The notes below the pieces were generated by a model, which was not told the origin of the DNA, ran no database searches, and worked only from the letters and a program-made list of their open reading frames with translations. From contig NZ_JAIOAP010000001.1 in assembly GCF_021190915.1 (NCBI RefSeq), positions 248,001-312,000 on the forward strand: a stretch of DNA of 64,000 nt. Reading direction: 5' to 3'. Each line of letters starts with the position of its first letter. Within the stretch, counting starts at the first letter, position 1. The translations under genes and the position numbers were made by a program. The DNA is from Cohnella silvisoli (GTDB lineage Bacteria; Bacillota; Bacilli; Paenibacillales; Paenibacillaceae). Below, piece after piece: positions 26,829-35,075 of the stretch.

Positions 26829-26996
26829 TCGTAAGGGTTGAAAATTTAGTTGTGTTCGTCCAATATACCGGACGTCGGGGTGGGTGTCAAGTCTCAAAAA
26901 TTTTTATTGTCAAAAAGTTTTATCCTTTTTTTAGAGTTCATTTAGAGGCATTTTATACTCGCTGTCTATAATGAATAATAGAAGGAGGTGATACCC

Positions 26997-27248
26997 ATGT
27001 GGCATCACGACCACGGGTTTTTTCCGGGTTTCCCGATCGTATTTTTCACGCTGCTGATTGGTTTCCTGATTTTCCGGATCGTCATGTTCCGGCGTTATGG
27101 AAGCGCGTGGGGTTACGGCTATAGAGTCGGTGCATGGAAGCATGCCGAAGGCAGCCTTGATGCGGCGGTCATTCTGAAGAAACGTCTCGCAAGCGGCGAG
27201 ATCGACGAAGCGGAATACCGGAGGCTGCTCGATATTATTAAAGAATAG
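26997..27248 (+). CDS. Small membrane protein with C-terminal SHOCT domain
   Basis: 83 residues from ATG 26997, which follows a near-perfect SD 'ggaggtgat'. A TATAAT at 26967-26972 is a likely -10 box. His-rich start, one membrane helix ('PIVFFTLLIGFLIFRIVMF', about 10-30), then the SHOCT motif 'AAVILKKRLASGEIDEAEYR' at the C-terminus. SHOCT domains are short oligomerisation or interaction modules. Single-gene unit ending at a strong terminator. Function unknown. Confidence 0.85.
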   Translation: MWHHDHGFFPGFPIVFFTLLIGFLIFRIVMFRRYGSAWGYGYRVGAWKHAEGSLDAAVILKKRLASGEIDEAEYRRLLDIIKE

Positions 27249-27264
27249 CGTGTGAGTCGTCCGC

Positions 27265-27287
27265 CGGGGGAACCCCCGGTTTTTTTC
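27265..27287 (+). terminator. Terminator of the SHOCT gene
   Basis: CCGGGGG-AA-CCCCCGG followed by T7. Classic intrinsic terminator 17 bases after the stop codon. Confidence 0.95.
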
Positions 27288-27394
27288 CGTTCGTAGTCCA
27301 TAAACAACCAAGTTGCATCGAAGCTATCGGTATGGCAATCTAAAAGCTGCAGGGCTTTTACTATAAAGCCATTAACGTATCTAAGGAAAAGGGT

Positions 27395-28192
27395 GTGTCT
27401 AAAATGGATTTGATGCTTTCGGGTAAATCCGTGTTCGTAGCGGCGGCGAGTAAAGGTTTAGGCAAAGCGGTCGCGCTCGAGTATGCGAAAGAAGGAGCGC
27501 GTCTAACGATAGCCAGCAGAAATTTGGAGCAGCTCGCGCAAACGCGTGACGAGATTAAGGCGTTGACCGGGGTACAAGCAGAAATTATACAAATGGATGT
27601 GTTAAACAACGAGGATATTCGTCATGCGATCCGGACAGCGGCAGGTGCAGGCAAGGGTTTGGATGTGCTGGTCACGAACGCGGGGGGACCTCAGAGCGGT
27701 TTTTTCTCGGATATGGAGGATGCGGACTGGACGAGGGGATTTGAACTTAGTTTGCTAAGCACCATTCGATTAATTCGTGAAGCGCTACCTTTCCTTAAGT
27801 CTGCGGGAGAAGGAAGAATCGTGAATCTGGCGTCCTCCTCCATCAAGCAGCCGATTGACGGACTTATTTTATCCAACGTTTTCCGGGCGGGTGTCCACTC
27901 CTTAACGAAGAGCTTGGCATCGGAATTGGCTGGGGATGGTATTCTGATCAATACGATTGCGCCGGGAAGAATCGGAACGGACCGAATTACCGAATTAGAT
28001 CGTAAAAGAGCTGCAGACCAGGAACGCTCGCTCGAAGATTTACAAATGGAAGCGGCGAAACAGATCCCGTTGGGCAGAATGGGTACTCCCGAGGAATTTG
28101 CGCGACACGTGGTTTTCTATGGATCTTTCGCCAATACATACGTAACCGGACAATCGCTGCTTGTTGACGGTGGGATGATCAAAGGGCTTTAG
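27395..28192 (+). CDS. Short-chain dehydrogenase-like protein lacking the usual Tyr-Lys pair
   Basis: 265 residues from GTG 27395 (SD 'aaggaaaaggg'); ATG 27404 is the alternative. Rossmann features are 'VAAASKGLGKAVALEYAKEG', 'MDVLNNED' and 'VLVTNAGGP'. Catalytic Ser is in 'VNLASSSIKQP', but the usual YxxxK reads 'SNVFRAGVHSL', so Tyr becomes Ser and Lys becomes Arg. This deviation belongs to a recognised FabG-like SDR subgroup ('NVxRAGV') and is not decay: the rest of the protein, including 'INTIAPGRIGTDR' and the C-terminal 'GQSLLVDGGMIKGL', is intact. Substrate unknown. Oxidoreductase activity by the classical mechanism is doubtful. Confidence 0.88.
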   Translation: MSKMDLMLSGKSVFVAAASKGLGKAVALEYAKEGARLTIASRNLEQLAQTRDEIKALTGVQAEIIQMDVLNNEDIRHAIRTAAGAGKGLDVLVTNAGGPQSGFFSDMEDADWTRGFELSLLSTIRLIREALPFLKSAGEGRIVNLASSSIKQPIDGLILSNVFRAGVHSLTKSLASELAGDGILINTIAPGRIGTDRITELDRKRAADQERSLEDLQMEAAKQIPLGRMGTPEEFARHVVFYGSFANTYVTGQSLLVDGGMIKGL

Positions 28193-28869
28193 AGCATCGT
28201 CAGTTGCTCCTCGATACACTCCGCCGTATCGTTCTTGACGTTGCCTACGATAGGGGACACGGGGTAAGCCTTCATCGCATTAGCCGAGTAGGGGGTTAGC
28301 AAACTCGTCAGCTTTTCGACGTCATCGTTGCCTCGGTCTAACCAAGCAGCCTCGTCCTCCGGACGCAAAATAACCGGCATCCTATCGTGGATGTCGGACA
28401 CTAGGTTGTTCGGCGTCGTCGTGATGATCGTGCAGGTGCTTATTTTGCGTCCGTCGGGTGCGTTCCAAGTGTCGTAAAGGGCGGCCATTGAGAAAATGGA
28501 TCCGTCCTTCATCGTAATTCGCATCGGCTGTTTCTTATCCCCGGCTTGTTTCCATTCGTAAAATCCGTCCGCAGGAATAATCGCTCTTTTGCGCCGAATC
28601 AGGGTTTTAAACGAAGTTTTCTCCAGTATCGTCTCCGCGCGCGCGTTAATCATTTTGCTTCCGAGCCGATCATCCGAAGCCCACGAAGGAACAAGTCCCC
28701 AACGAAGCTCGCCGAGCCGGTTGTTCTCTCCGTCATGCACGATAGCTAATATGTTCTGCATAGGAGCCACGTTGTAACGGGGCGTATGATACCGGTTGGT
28801 CGGCAGCTCCATTAAATACCTCAGCATCAGCTCTTCCATGGTAACCACGATCGTATATCTTCCGCACAT
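28189..28869 (-). CDS. SOS response-associated protein YedK/HMCES (abasic-site DNA-protein crosslinker)
   Basis: 226 residues starting MCGRYT: Cys2, exposed after removal of Met, is the residue that forms a thiazolidine link with abasic sites in single-stranded DNA. Other family marks are 'YNVAPMQNILAIV', 'ELRWGLVPSWA', 'INARAETILEKTSFK', 'IPADGFYEWK' and 'IHDRMPVIL' with the conserved His. It protects ssDNA during replication. No LexA box is visible upstream. The stop overlaps the end of the convergent SDR gene by four bases. Confidence 0.95.
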   Translation of the reverse strand: MCGRYTIVVTMEELMLRYLMELPTNRYHTPRYNVAPMQNILAIVHDGENNRLGELRWGLVPSWASDDRLGSKMINARAETILEKTSFKTLIRRKRAIIPADGFYEWKQAGDKKQPMRITMKDGSIFSMAALYDTWNAPDGRKISTCTIITTTPNNLVSDIHDRMPVILRPEDEAAWLDRGNDDVEKLTSLLTPYSANAMKAYPVSPIVGNVKNDTAECIEEQLTML

Positions 28870-28894
28870 GGCTTGTCCCTCCTCCTCACAGTAA

Positions 28895-29317
28895 CTAGCG
28901 GCGCTCCATCAAATAATAGGGTCCGTCCGGGCTCACCCCTTCCTCTTTAACTTGCCAGCCTTGCGATGCATAGAAGTTAAGGGCTTTCGCATTATCCCGC
29001 ATGCATTTCAAGGTCATCGGAGTTCCCCATTTATCAGTGGCGGCTTGAAGAAGTTCTTTGCCAACCTGTTGCCCTACGAAATCGGGATGAACAAATAAAT
29101 GATGAACAAATCGATCCGGAACCCACATGGAGATAAAGCCGAGTATTTGATCTTGGCGCGCGGCGACGAGTATGGATTCGTCTTTAGTGTCACGATCGAA
29201 GTCTTCTATTTTGAGGTTGGACTTATCCAACCATGTGAAATTTATCGCACGAGATTTGAAATAGATTTCTCTCAAAGAGTCGTAATCTTTTTCTATAAAG
29301 CTTCTAACCTTAAACAT
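28895..29317 (-). CDS. GNAT-family N-acetyltransferase
   Basis: 140 residues from ATG 29317 (SD 'gagggag', 7 bases); ATG 29323 and an upstream start are possible. 'MFKVRSFIEKDYDSLREIYF' is the typical GNAT beginning, 'ILGFISMWVPDRFVHHLFVH' the strand pair, 'VGQQVGKELLQAA' the acetyl-CoA pyrophosphate loop (Q/RxxGxG/A), and 'ALNFYASQGWQVKEEG' the C-terminal motif. Acceptor unknown. It lies 25 bases upstream of yedK on the same strand, possibly co-transcribed with it. Confidence 0.9.
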   Translation of the reverse strand: MFKVRSFIEKDYDSLREIYFKSRAINFTWLDKSNLKIEDFDRDTKDESILVAARQDQILGFISMWVPDRFVHHLFVHPDFVGQQVGKELLQAATDKWGTPMTLKCMRDNAKALNFYASQGWQVKEEGVSPDGPYYLMERR

Positions 29318-29480
29318 CGTCATACTCCCTCTAACCCGACTTACGGTCATTTAACCACAAGCAGACTTGAAGTTCAAGGCGACCAGCGCCTAAACTTCGC
29401 CGAATAATGCAAGATATGAGTATGATATAATCTGTAAGTGCGGAGCGAGCGTAAATTCAGTTGACCGTCGGAGGCCCTTT

Positions 29481-30329
29481 ATGTCAGGAAGAGAACTGCC
29501 CCCTATTCAGACTTACGAAGCCAGAGATGGAAAATCGTTATGTTACCGCCATTACTTGGCGAATTCGAACAAAATCATCATTTTGCTGCACGGGATTTCG
29601 GAGGATGGGCAATACCTACATCCGCTGGCCGAGTTTATTTCCAAGCGGCAGCTGGCGCAAGTGGTCGTGCCTGATTTAAGAGGTTACGGTCTGCATCCGA
29701 TTCGCAGGGGTGACGTGGAATACGTCGGTCAGCACGATGATGACATAGAGGATTTGGTAAAATGGATTCGGTTGCGCGAGTCTTCCGCGCTTACTTTGAT
29801 CATCGCGGGACACTCCGGCGGCGGAGGGAATGCCGTACGTCTTGCCGCTCATCGGATGGCAAAGGAGATCGACGCCTTTCTGATGCTGGCACCGGCCATT
29901 CACCCGAATGCGCCGATCAACCACCGAAAAGACCCTGGAAGCACCATGCACATTGAATATCCTAAAATCGTCTTTCTCACTCTTCTGAACGCGGTGGGAA
30001 TCCGGTTTTTGAATAAATGGATTGTTATGCGCAACGATAAACCGCTTGCGCGCAGGCACGGCCGTGAGACTTTGGAGCTTAGCTACCGACTGCTGCTGTC
30101 CAGGGCGCCGAAATCCAAGTATGAGCGTTATTTGCAGGCGATGACCCAGCCGACTCTCGTATTGGTCGGGGAAAAGGAAGAGGTTTTTATTCCGGGACAG
30201 TATGCGCCGTTGTTCGCTCAGCATAACCAAGCCAAGGTTACCATGATTCTCGGCAGTGACCACGATGGAATACTATCCAGCGAGGGAACCTTCCAAGAAG
30301 TCGAGAGCTGGCTTCAAACGTTGGATTAA
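29481..30329 (+). CDS. Alpha/beta hydrolase (lysophospholipase-like)
   Basis: 282 residues behind SD 'ggagg'. The oxyanion-hole motif 'IILLHGISEDGQ', nucleophile elbow 'IAGHSGGGGNA' (Ser of GHSGG, about 111) and a C-terminal 'GSDHDGI' with the catalytic His give a complete triad together with an acidic residue near 'VLVGEKEEVF'. The cap is moderately hydrophobic ('IVFLTLLNAVGIRFLNKWIV'), which suits a lipid-like or esterified substrate. Cytosolic, no signal peptide. Single gene with a terminator right after it. Confidence 0.9.
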   Translation: MSGRELPPIQTYEARDGKSLCYRHYLANSNKIIILLHGISEDGQYLHPLAEFISKRQLAQVVVPDLRGYGLHPIRRGDVEYVGQHDDDIEDLVKWIRLRESSALTLIIAGHSGGGGNAVRLAAHRMAKEIDAFLMLAPAIHPNAPINHRKDPGSTMHIEYPKIVFLTLLNAVGIRFLNKWIVMRNDKPLARRHGRETLELSYRLLLSRAPKSKYERYLQAMTQPTLVLVGEKEEVFIPGQYAPLFAQHNQAKVTMILGSDHDGILSSEGTFQEVESWLQTLD

Positions 30330-30348
30330 TGCGAGTTACATAGAATAT

Positions 30349-30380
30349 AAAAAATCCCGACACTCGCGTCGGGATTTTTT
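30349..30380 (+). terminator. Terminator of the hydrolase gene
   Basis: AAAAATCCCGAC / GTCGGGATTTTTT around a 6-base loop. Symmetric A and T runs make it usable in both directions. Confidence 0.95.
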
Positions 30381-30483
30381 GCTTGCGAGAGCTTCATGGA
30401 TATTTTCCACCTATGCACCAACAGTTGACTCCCCAAACCCATGCCAGCAATCCAGGAACCCTAAATATTAAAAAAATATTGGT

Positions 30484-30512
30484 AGATATTAGAACAAATG
30501 TTCGTATATAAT
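30484..30512 (+). promoter_or_regulatory. LexA-controlled promoter with SOS box
   Basis: 'agaacaaatgttcg' at 30491-30504 matches the Gram-positive LexA (DinR) box CGAAC-N4-GTTCG in all but the first base. It sits in the spacer between a weak -35 (TAGATA, 30484-30489) and TATAAT (30507-30512, spacing 17), so LexA binding would block RNA polymerase. It drives the polymerase operon. Confidence 0.88.
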
Positions 30513-30566
30513 AAGGAGTACGTATGTTTGTACCGGAAACCTAATCAAGATGAGGTGCAGAACGAC

Positions 30567-30773
30567 ATGATTTCCGAGCATTACGGGTTAAAGCGTCGTC
30601 TTAAGGAACGCGGAATTAAATTGTTTTCCGAGAAACAGACGGGAACAGGAATTGAAGCGGACTATATATGCAGGGGTTATCGCCATCATATTACCTTGCT
30701 ATGGGGCACGGTCCGGTCGGAGGCCATAAAAAAAGCGAGCTATTATACAGGGTTTATATTGACGGGCGGGTGA
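30567..30773 (+). CDS. 68-residue protein of the SOS polymerase operon
   Basis: Starts at ATG 30567 behind 'gaggtg'. The longer open frame from 30498 would begin inside the LexA box and the -10 region and is rejected. The sequence 'MISEHYGLKRRLKERGIKLF' then 'GTGIEADYICRGYRHHITLLWG' is basic with several aromatic residues. No domain recognised. It precedes the Y-family polymerase by 6 bases, so it is certainly in the same SOS-induced transcript. It may be a partner or regulator of the polymerase, by context only. Confidence 0.75.
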   Translation: MISEHYGLKRRLKERGIKLFSEKQTGTGIEADYICRGYRHHITLLWGTVRSEAIKKASYYTGFILTGG

Positions 30774-30779
30774 TGGACA

Positions 30780-32048
30780 ATGGGGAACAGTGCGGATAGA
30801 GTCATTCTGCTTGCGGATTGCCAAAGCTTCTATGCTTCCGTAGAGAAGGCAGATAATCCGCAATACGCTCATAAACCGCTTGTAGTAGCCGGGGATCCGG
30901 AGCGCCGCAGCGGCATCATTCTCGCTGCATGTCCTCTGGCCAAGCAGTTCGGGGTGACGACTGCGGAGACGCTGCGCGGAGCTCTGGGCAAGTGCCCGGA
31001 TTTAGTTGTTGTCAAGCCGAGAATGCAGCATTATATCGATGTTTCCATGTTGATCACCAACATTCTGCTCACATACAGCGACCTTGTCGAGCCGTATTCG
31101 ATAGACGAGCAATTCATCGATATTACCGGCAGCCGAAAGCTGTTCGGTACGCCAATGGAAATCGCCCAAGCTATTCAAGAGCGAGTGAGAATGGCAACAG
31201 GCGTTTATACCCGACTCGGCATCAGTTATTCCAAGGTGACGGCCAAGATGGCTTGCGACCTGTGGGCCAAGAAGAACGAAAGCGGCTTGTTCGAGTTGAG
31301 CAAGGAAAACTTGCCGGACCAGCTCTGGACCCAGCCTGCAGGCAGACTGTTCATGGTCGGCAGCCGTATGGCCGCCCACTTTGCAACCATGGGATTTACC
31401 ACGATCGGCGATATCGCCCAAACCCCGCTCGCCGTGCTGAAGCAGATAATGAGGAATAGGTTTAACCGGAATTGCGATATCGACGCCGAATTGTATTGGC
31501 GGCTGGCCAACGGCGCGGACGACAGCCCGGTCAGCCCTCATACTCACAAAGAAGCGCCCAAGAGTGTGGGACACCAAATGACGCTGCCGAGGGACTACCG
31601 TAAATTCGAGGAGATCCAGGTCGTGCTGCTGGAATTAGCCGAGCTCGTATGCCAACGCTGCCGCAGCTTGGGTTGCATGGGTTTTGTCGTTTCCGTAGGA
31701 TGTTATGGCGTCAATTATGAAAGTCCGGGCGGATTTAGCAGGCAGATGAAGATGGTCGAGCCGACGAACGCGACGAATCAGGTTTATCAAGCAGCCGTGA
31801 AACTGTTCAAGGAGCATTGGGAAAGACTCCCAGTACGAAGGGTAGCAGTCGGTTTGTCCCAGCTTTCCAGAGAAGAGGAGTATCAAATTTCGTTGTTCGA
31901 CGAACGGGAGCGATTCAGGACACTGGAGAAGACGACCGACGCGCTTAAGCGGAAGTATGGCAACACCGCAATCATGAGAGCCGTGTCCATTACAGAGGCG
32001 GGACAAGCCAAAGAGCGAGCCGGCAAGATAGGAGGTCACTACAAATGA
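30780..32048 (+). CDS. Y-family DNA polymerase, UvrX/DinB type (translesion synthesis)
   Basis: 422 residues. 'VILLADCQSFYASVEKA' carries the first catalytic Asp, and 'YSIDEQFIDITGS' the SIDE motif with the other acidic metal ligands. A helix-hairpin-helix region ('FATMGFTTIGDIAQTPLAVL') and the little-finger domain with 'SVGHQMTLPRDYRKFEEIQVV' follow. It copies past DNA lesions at low fidelity. The C-terminal 'QLSREEEYQISLFDERER' contains a QLSLF-like beta-clamp binding site (QISLF). In an SOS operon with the 68-aa protein and YolD, as in Bacillus uvrX-yolD. Confidence 0.95.
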   Translation: MGNSADRVILLADCQSFYASVEKADNPQYAHKPLVVAGDPERRSGIILAACPLAKQFGVTTAETLRGALGKCPDLVVVKPRMQHYIDVSMLITNILLTYSDLVEPYSIDEQFIDITGSRKLFGTPMEIAQAIQERVRMATGVYTRLGISYSKVTAKMACDLWAKKNESGLFELSKENLPDQLWTQPAGRLFMVGSRMAAHFATMGFTTIGDIAQTPLAVLKQIMRNRFNRNCDIDAELYWRLANGADDSPVSPHTHKEAPKSVGHQMTLPRDYRKFEEIQVVLLELAELVCQRCRSLGCMGFVVSVGCYGVNYESPGGFSRQMKMVEPTNATNQVYQAAVKLFKEHWERLPVRRVAVGLSQLSREEEYQISLFDERERFRTLEKTTDALKRKYGNTAIMRAVSITEAGQAKERAGKIGGHYK

Positions 32049-32371
32049 GGAAGAAGCTTGAAGGGAATGGGCTCTGGGAATCGAGCCGGATGATGCTGCA
32101 CGAGCACAAGGAACGGATTTTGGAAGCAAATCAACGTCAAGAACGGCGGGAGAAACCGATTCTGGACCCGCAGAAGCGGGAAGAGATCAACGAAAGCTTA
32201 GGTTCTGCCTATCAGAACAAAGAGGAAATCAAGCTTTTGTTATGGCATCCTTACGAGAACCGCAGCGTTACCGGTGTTATCGCCAAACTTGATCTGATAG
32301 GTTACCGAATATTGATTGATGACGAGTGGGTGAAGCTGGCAGGCATTTTGGAGGTTACCCGGCGGGAATGA
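32045..32371 (+). CDS. YolD-like protein
   Basis: 108 residues, start overlapping the polymerase stop (ATGA). The YolD-like core 'WESSRMMLHEHKERILEA' and 'INESLGSAYQNKEEIKLLLW' with C-terminal 'GVIAKLDLIGYRILIDDEWV' matches the family that accompanies Y-family polymerases in Bacillales and is SOS-induced. Its exact job is unknown. It probably modulates polymerase V-like activity. Last gene of the operon; terminator at 32488. Confidence 0.92.
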   Translation: MRKKLEGNGLWESSRMMLHEHKERILEANQRQERREKPILDPQKREEINESLGSAYQNKEEIKLLLWHPYENRSVTGVIAKLDLIGYRILIDDEWVKLAGILEVTRRE

Positions 32372-32487
32372 GAGGGGATGGTGGAATGGGCGCCATGAAC
32401 GTGGCTGCTAGCCAAAGTGATGCGGAAAACAAGCAAACCTCTCCCCTTACGAATGCCGTTTGTATTATAGCCGAATCCAATAAATCC

Positions 32488-32533
32488 AGTGCTCGGAACG
32501 AAAGCCAGTTGCATTCGTTCCGGGCACTTTTTG
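32488..32533 (+). terminator. Terminator of the SOS polymerase operon
   Basis: A 15-bp stem (AGTGCTCGGAACGAA / TTCGTTCCGGGCACT, one G-T pair) is followed by TTTTT. It also separates this operon from the convergent kinase gene. Confidence 0.9.
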
Positions 32534-32539
32534 TATTGC

Positions 32540-34033
32540 CTATATTCCAACAAGCGCGGAACTAAGCTTTTTATACTTGGCGTAAAGCTCATCATAAATC
32601 TCTCGATTCGGCTGACCGGGCAAGAACGTCTTCAGCGGCTTCACCAGCAATTTCACCGCTTCTTCGTAAGAGGCATATACCCCGGATGATTTGCCGGCGA
32701 GCATGATCGTTCCTAGTGTTCCGGCTTCGCTGACGTTAAGCTTTTCGATCGGACGGTTCATAATATCGGCCTTGATCTGCAGCCATAGATCCGACTTGGC
32801 GCCACCGCCAACGGCGCGAAGGGTGTCAACCTGAATGCCAGCATCCCCGAGACATTCCAGGTTGTATCTCATTTCATAGGTTACGCCTTCCATTAACGCT
32901 CGGTATAGCTGGGAGGAGTCCGTATTAAACGTTAATCCGTGAATGACGCCAACGGCTTGCGGATTCATTGCGGGCGTGCCCGATCCGGCAAAATGGGGGA
33001 CAACGAGCAAGTTAGTCGGTTGGGTTGCGGCGGTTGAATTCAAATAATCGTAGACGCCCACTCCGAGCTTACGCGCCTCGGCTGCCGCATCGGAGCCGAA
33101 CTGGTCCCGATACCATTTCAGCAAGGAGCCGCCCGTGAAATTAAAGGCATAGGTCAAATATCGGCCCTCGATAACATGCGGTGCGCAATTGAAATTATGC
33201 TCCAGCATTTTGCGATTCAATACGGGCGCCGAATATGCGGGTGTGATGCACTCCACGGTTCCAATGCCATCGATTGCCTGCAGCTCATCGAGAATGCCGG
33301 CTCCAAGCGCCGCGCAAGCTTGGTCATGGCCGCCCGCAACGACTAGCGTTTCCGGCTGTAAGCCTAAGGAGAGAGCGGCTTCTGCGCGTACTTGGCCAAT
33401 GATGTGTCCGGAAGGGACGAGATCGGGAAAAATATCGTCCCGAATGCCGGCGGCTTCGAACATTTCCGGTTCCCACACCTTTCTGGCTACATTAAGCGCC
33501 ATCGTCCGGGATGCCAATGTGAAGTCGGTGGCGGGAATTCCGGTCAACTGAAAGGCGATGAAATCGCCGAACAGCATAAACTTCCAAGTATTCTCGTAAA
33601 CCTCAGGCTGATGCTCCTTGATCCACATGACCTTAGGGAGCGAAAACATAGAATGCAGGGGGACGCCCGTTAGTGCCATCGTCCGCTCGCTACCCACCCG
33701 TTGTTCAATCTGTTTGGCCTGTTGCTGCCCTCTTGGATCCAAATAGAGAATCGCATTTCCAAGCACCTTCCCGTTCCGGTCTACCGGAATAACGGCCTCT
33801 CCTAACGAGGAGATGCTTAGCGCTTTGATTTTCAATGCGGGAAATCTTGAGAGCACGTCATGGATAACTTGTTGTACGGAGCTCCAGACGAGCAGCGGGT
33901 TTAATTCATAATAGCCCGGAAGAGGGTGCTCCAACGCGTATTCCTTATAAGAAGCCGCAAGCATATTTCCCGCTTCGTCGAAGAGGGAGGATTTGCAGCC
34001 AGTCGTTCCGATATCCAACCCCATGAGTGACAT
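32540..34033 (-). CDS. FGGY-family carbohydrate kinase
   Basis: 497 residues, normal FGGY length; SD 'aggagg' 7 bases before ATG 34033. 'MGLDIGTTGCKSSLFDEAGN' is the phosphate-1 motif, 'VVAGGHDQACAALGAGI' the second ATPase-fold signature (catalytic Asp in GGHDQ), and 'AVGGGAKSDLWLQIKADIMN' the adenosine motif. It phosphorylates a keto- or aldose sugar. Closest general resemblance is to xylulokinase/gluconokinase-like members. It is divergent from an aldolase, epimerase-like, isomerase and regulator set and probably supplies the kinase step. The sugar is unknown. Confidence 0.93.
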   Translation of the reverse strand: MSLMGLDIGTTGCKSSLFDEAGNMLAASYKEYALEHPLPGYYELNPLLVWSSVQQVIHDVLSRFPALKIKALSISSLGEAVIPVDRNGKVLGNAILYLDPRGQQQAKQIEQRVGSERTMALTGVPLHSMFSLPKVMWIKEHQPEVYENTWKFMLFGDFIAFQLTGIPATDFTLASRTMALNVARKVWEPEMFEAAGIRDDIFPDLVPSGHIIGQVRAEAALSLGLQPETLVVAGGHDQACAALGAGILDELQAIDGIGTVECITPAYSAPVLNRKMLEHNFNCAPHVIEGRYLTYAFNFTGGSLLKWYRDQFGSDAAAEARKLGVGVYDYLNSTAATQPTNLLVVPHFAGSGTPAMNPQAVGVIHGLTFNTDSSQLYRALMEGVTYEMRYNLECLGDAGIQVDTLRAVGGGAKSDLWLQIKADIMNRPIEKLNVSEAGTLGTIMLAGKSSGVYASYEEAVKLLVKPLKTFLPGQPNREIYDELYAKYKKLSSALVGI

Positions 34034-34049
34034 AAGACAACCTCCTGAT

Positions 34050-34072
34050 TGTTTATATGTTAATTATAAACA
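34050..34072. promoter_or_regulatory. Palindromic operator 1 in the divergent control region
   Basis: TGTTTATA at 34050-34057 and TATAAACA at 34065-34072 are perfect inverted repeats around 7 bases, 17 bases upstream of the kinase start. Likely a regulator site, for the DeoR-type protein at 37705 or a LacI/GntR protein elsewhere. Confidence 0.6.
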
Positions 34073-34101
34073 TAAAATTGTTTGTTTGTATAATAAAATG
34101 A

Positions 34102-34123
34102 TTGAATAAATGTTTTTATTCAA
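34102..34123. promoter_or_regulatory. Palindromic operator 2 in the divergent control region
   Basis: TTGAATAAA / TTTATTCAA, a perfect 9-bp inverted repeat with a TGTT spacer, just downstream of a plus-strand TATAAT (34089-34094). Binding here would block transcription of the aldolase operon. Confidence 0.6.
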
Positions 34124-34184
34124 CTATTATTGAATCGAGGAAGCATCGACTCTGTTAACTTTATAAGGAAAGGTGAATGCTACG

Positions 34185-35060
34185 ATGTCGAAGATTTCGA
34201 TGGGCGAGCTGTTAAGAGACGCCTCGCGTCGAGGATATGCCGTTCCCTGTTTTAACGCGATCAATTTGGATATGGTTCGCGGCATTATTCAGGCGGCGGA
34301 GGAAGAGAACTCCCCAGTTATTCTCTGTCACGCCGAAATTCATTTCAAGTATACATCCATGGAGCAAATTGCGCCTATTATGATCGATGCGATGAATCGG
34401 GCTAAGGTTCCGGTTAGCATCCTGCTCGATCATGGCAAAAGCTTCTCCGCCGTCATGAAGGCGATGCATCTGGGCTTTAACGCGATTATGTTCGATGGCT
34501 CTGAGTATGCGTATGAGGAAAATGTGCAAAAAACATCCGAGGTCGTTAAAATTGCCCGTACGCTCGGAGTATCGGTGGAGGGCGAGCTGGGTTACGTAAC
34601 AAGACCGAGAAGCGGAGGTGCGGAAGGTGAGGACGACGATTCGATTATCGATGATACGTCGTTGTACACCGATCCGGAGCAAGCCCGCGAATTCGTAGAG
34701 CGGACCGGGATCGACGCGCTTGCCGCCGCTTTCGGAACCGTGCACGGCGTTTATTTGAAGAAGCCGAAGCTGGATTTTACCCGATTGAACCAGATTAGCA
34801 GAACCGCGGGTGCCCCAGTCGTTATGCATGGCGGATCAGGGCTCTCGGACGAGGATTTCAATGCAGCGATCGATAACGGAGTCGCCAAAATCAACTACTA
34901 CACCGGTATGGCGCTGAAGGTCGTAGAGAAAGCGAAACAACGTATGCTGGATACTCAAGAACACGGTTTTTACCATGAATTCATGATGAATGTCATAGAT
35001 GATTTCCGCGAGGACGCCGGCCAGATTATGCGAACTTTCAGAAGCAGCGGTAAAGCTTGA
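34185..35060 (+). CDS. Class II (metal-dependent) ketose-bisphosphate aldolase family protein
   Basis: 291 residues from ATG 34185 (SD 'aaggaaagg'); a GTG at 34173 lies inside the ribosome site. 'GYAVPCFNAINLDMVRGIIQ' is the family start, 'SILLDHGKSFSAVMKAM' holds the catalytic Asp and first Zn-binding His, 'EGELGYVTRP' the conserved Glu, 'AAFGTVHGVY' the second His, and 'VMHGGSGLSDEDF' the third His and phosphate loop. It fits the GatY/KbaY/FbaA group, which cleaves a ketose phosphate to DHAP plus an aldehyde. First gene of a plus-strand operon with DUF4432, AraA-type and DeoR genes. Confidence 0.93.
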   Translation: MSKISMGELLRDASRRGYAVPCFNAINLDMVRGIIQAAEEENSPVILCHAEIHFKYTSMEQIAPIMIDAMNRAKVPVSILLDHGKSFSAVMKAMHLGFNAIMFDGSEYAYEENVQKTSEVVKIARTLGVSVEGELGYVTRPRSGGAEGEDDDSIIDDTSLYTDPEQAREFVERTGIDALAAAFGTVHGVYLKKPKLDFTRLNQISRTAGAPVVMHGGSGLSDEDFNAAIDNGVAKINYYTGMALKVVEKAKQRMLDTQEHGFYHEFMMNVIDDFREDAGQIMRTFRSSGKA

Positions 35061-35075
35061 GGAGGAGAGTAACTC

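Noticed and set aside
30498..30566. Upstream extension of the 68-residue SOS protein
   Set aside because: Would begin within the LexA box and -10 box, upstream of any possible transcript start.
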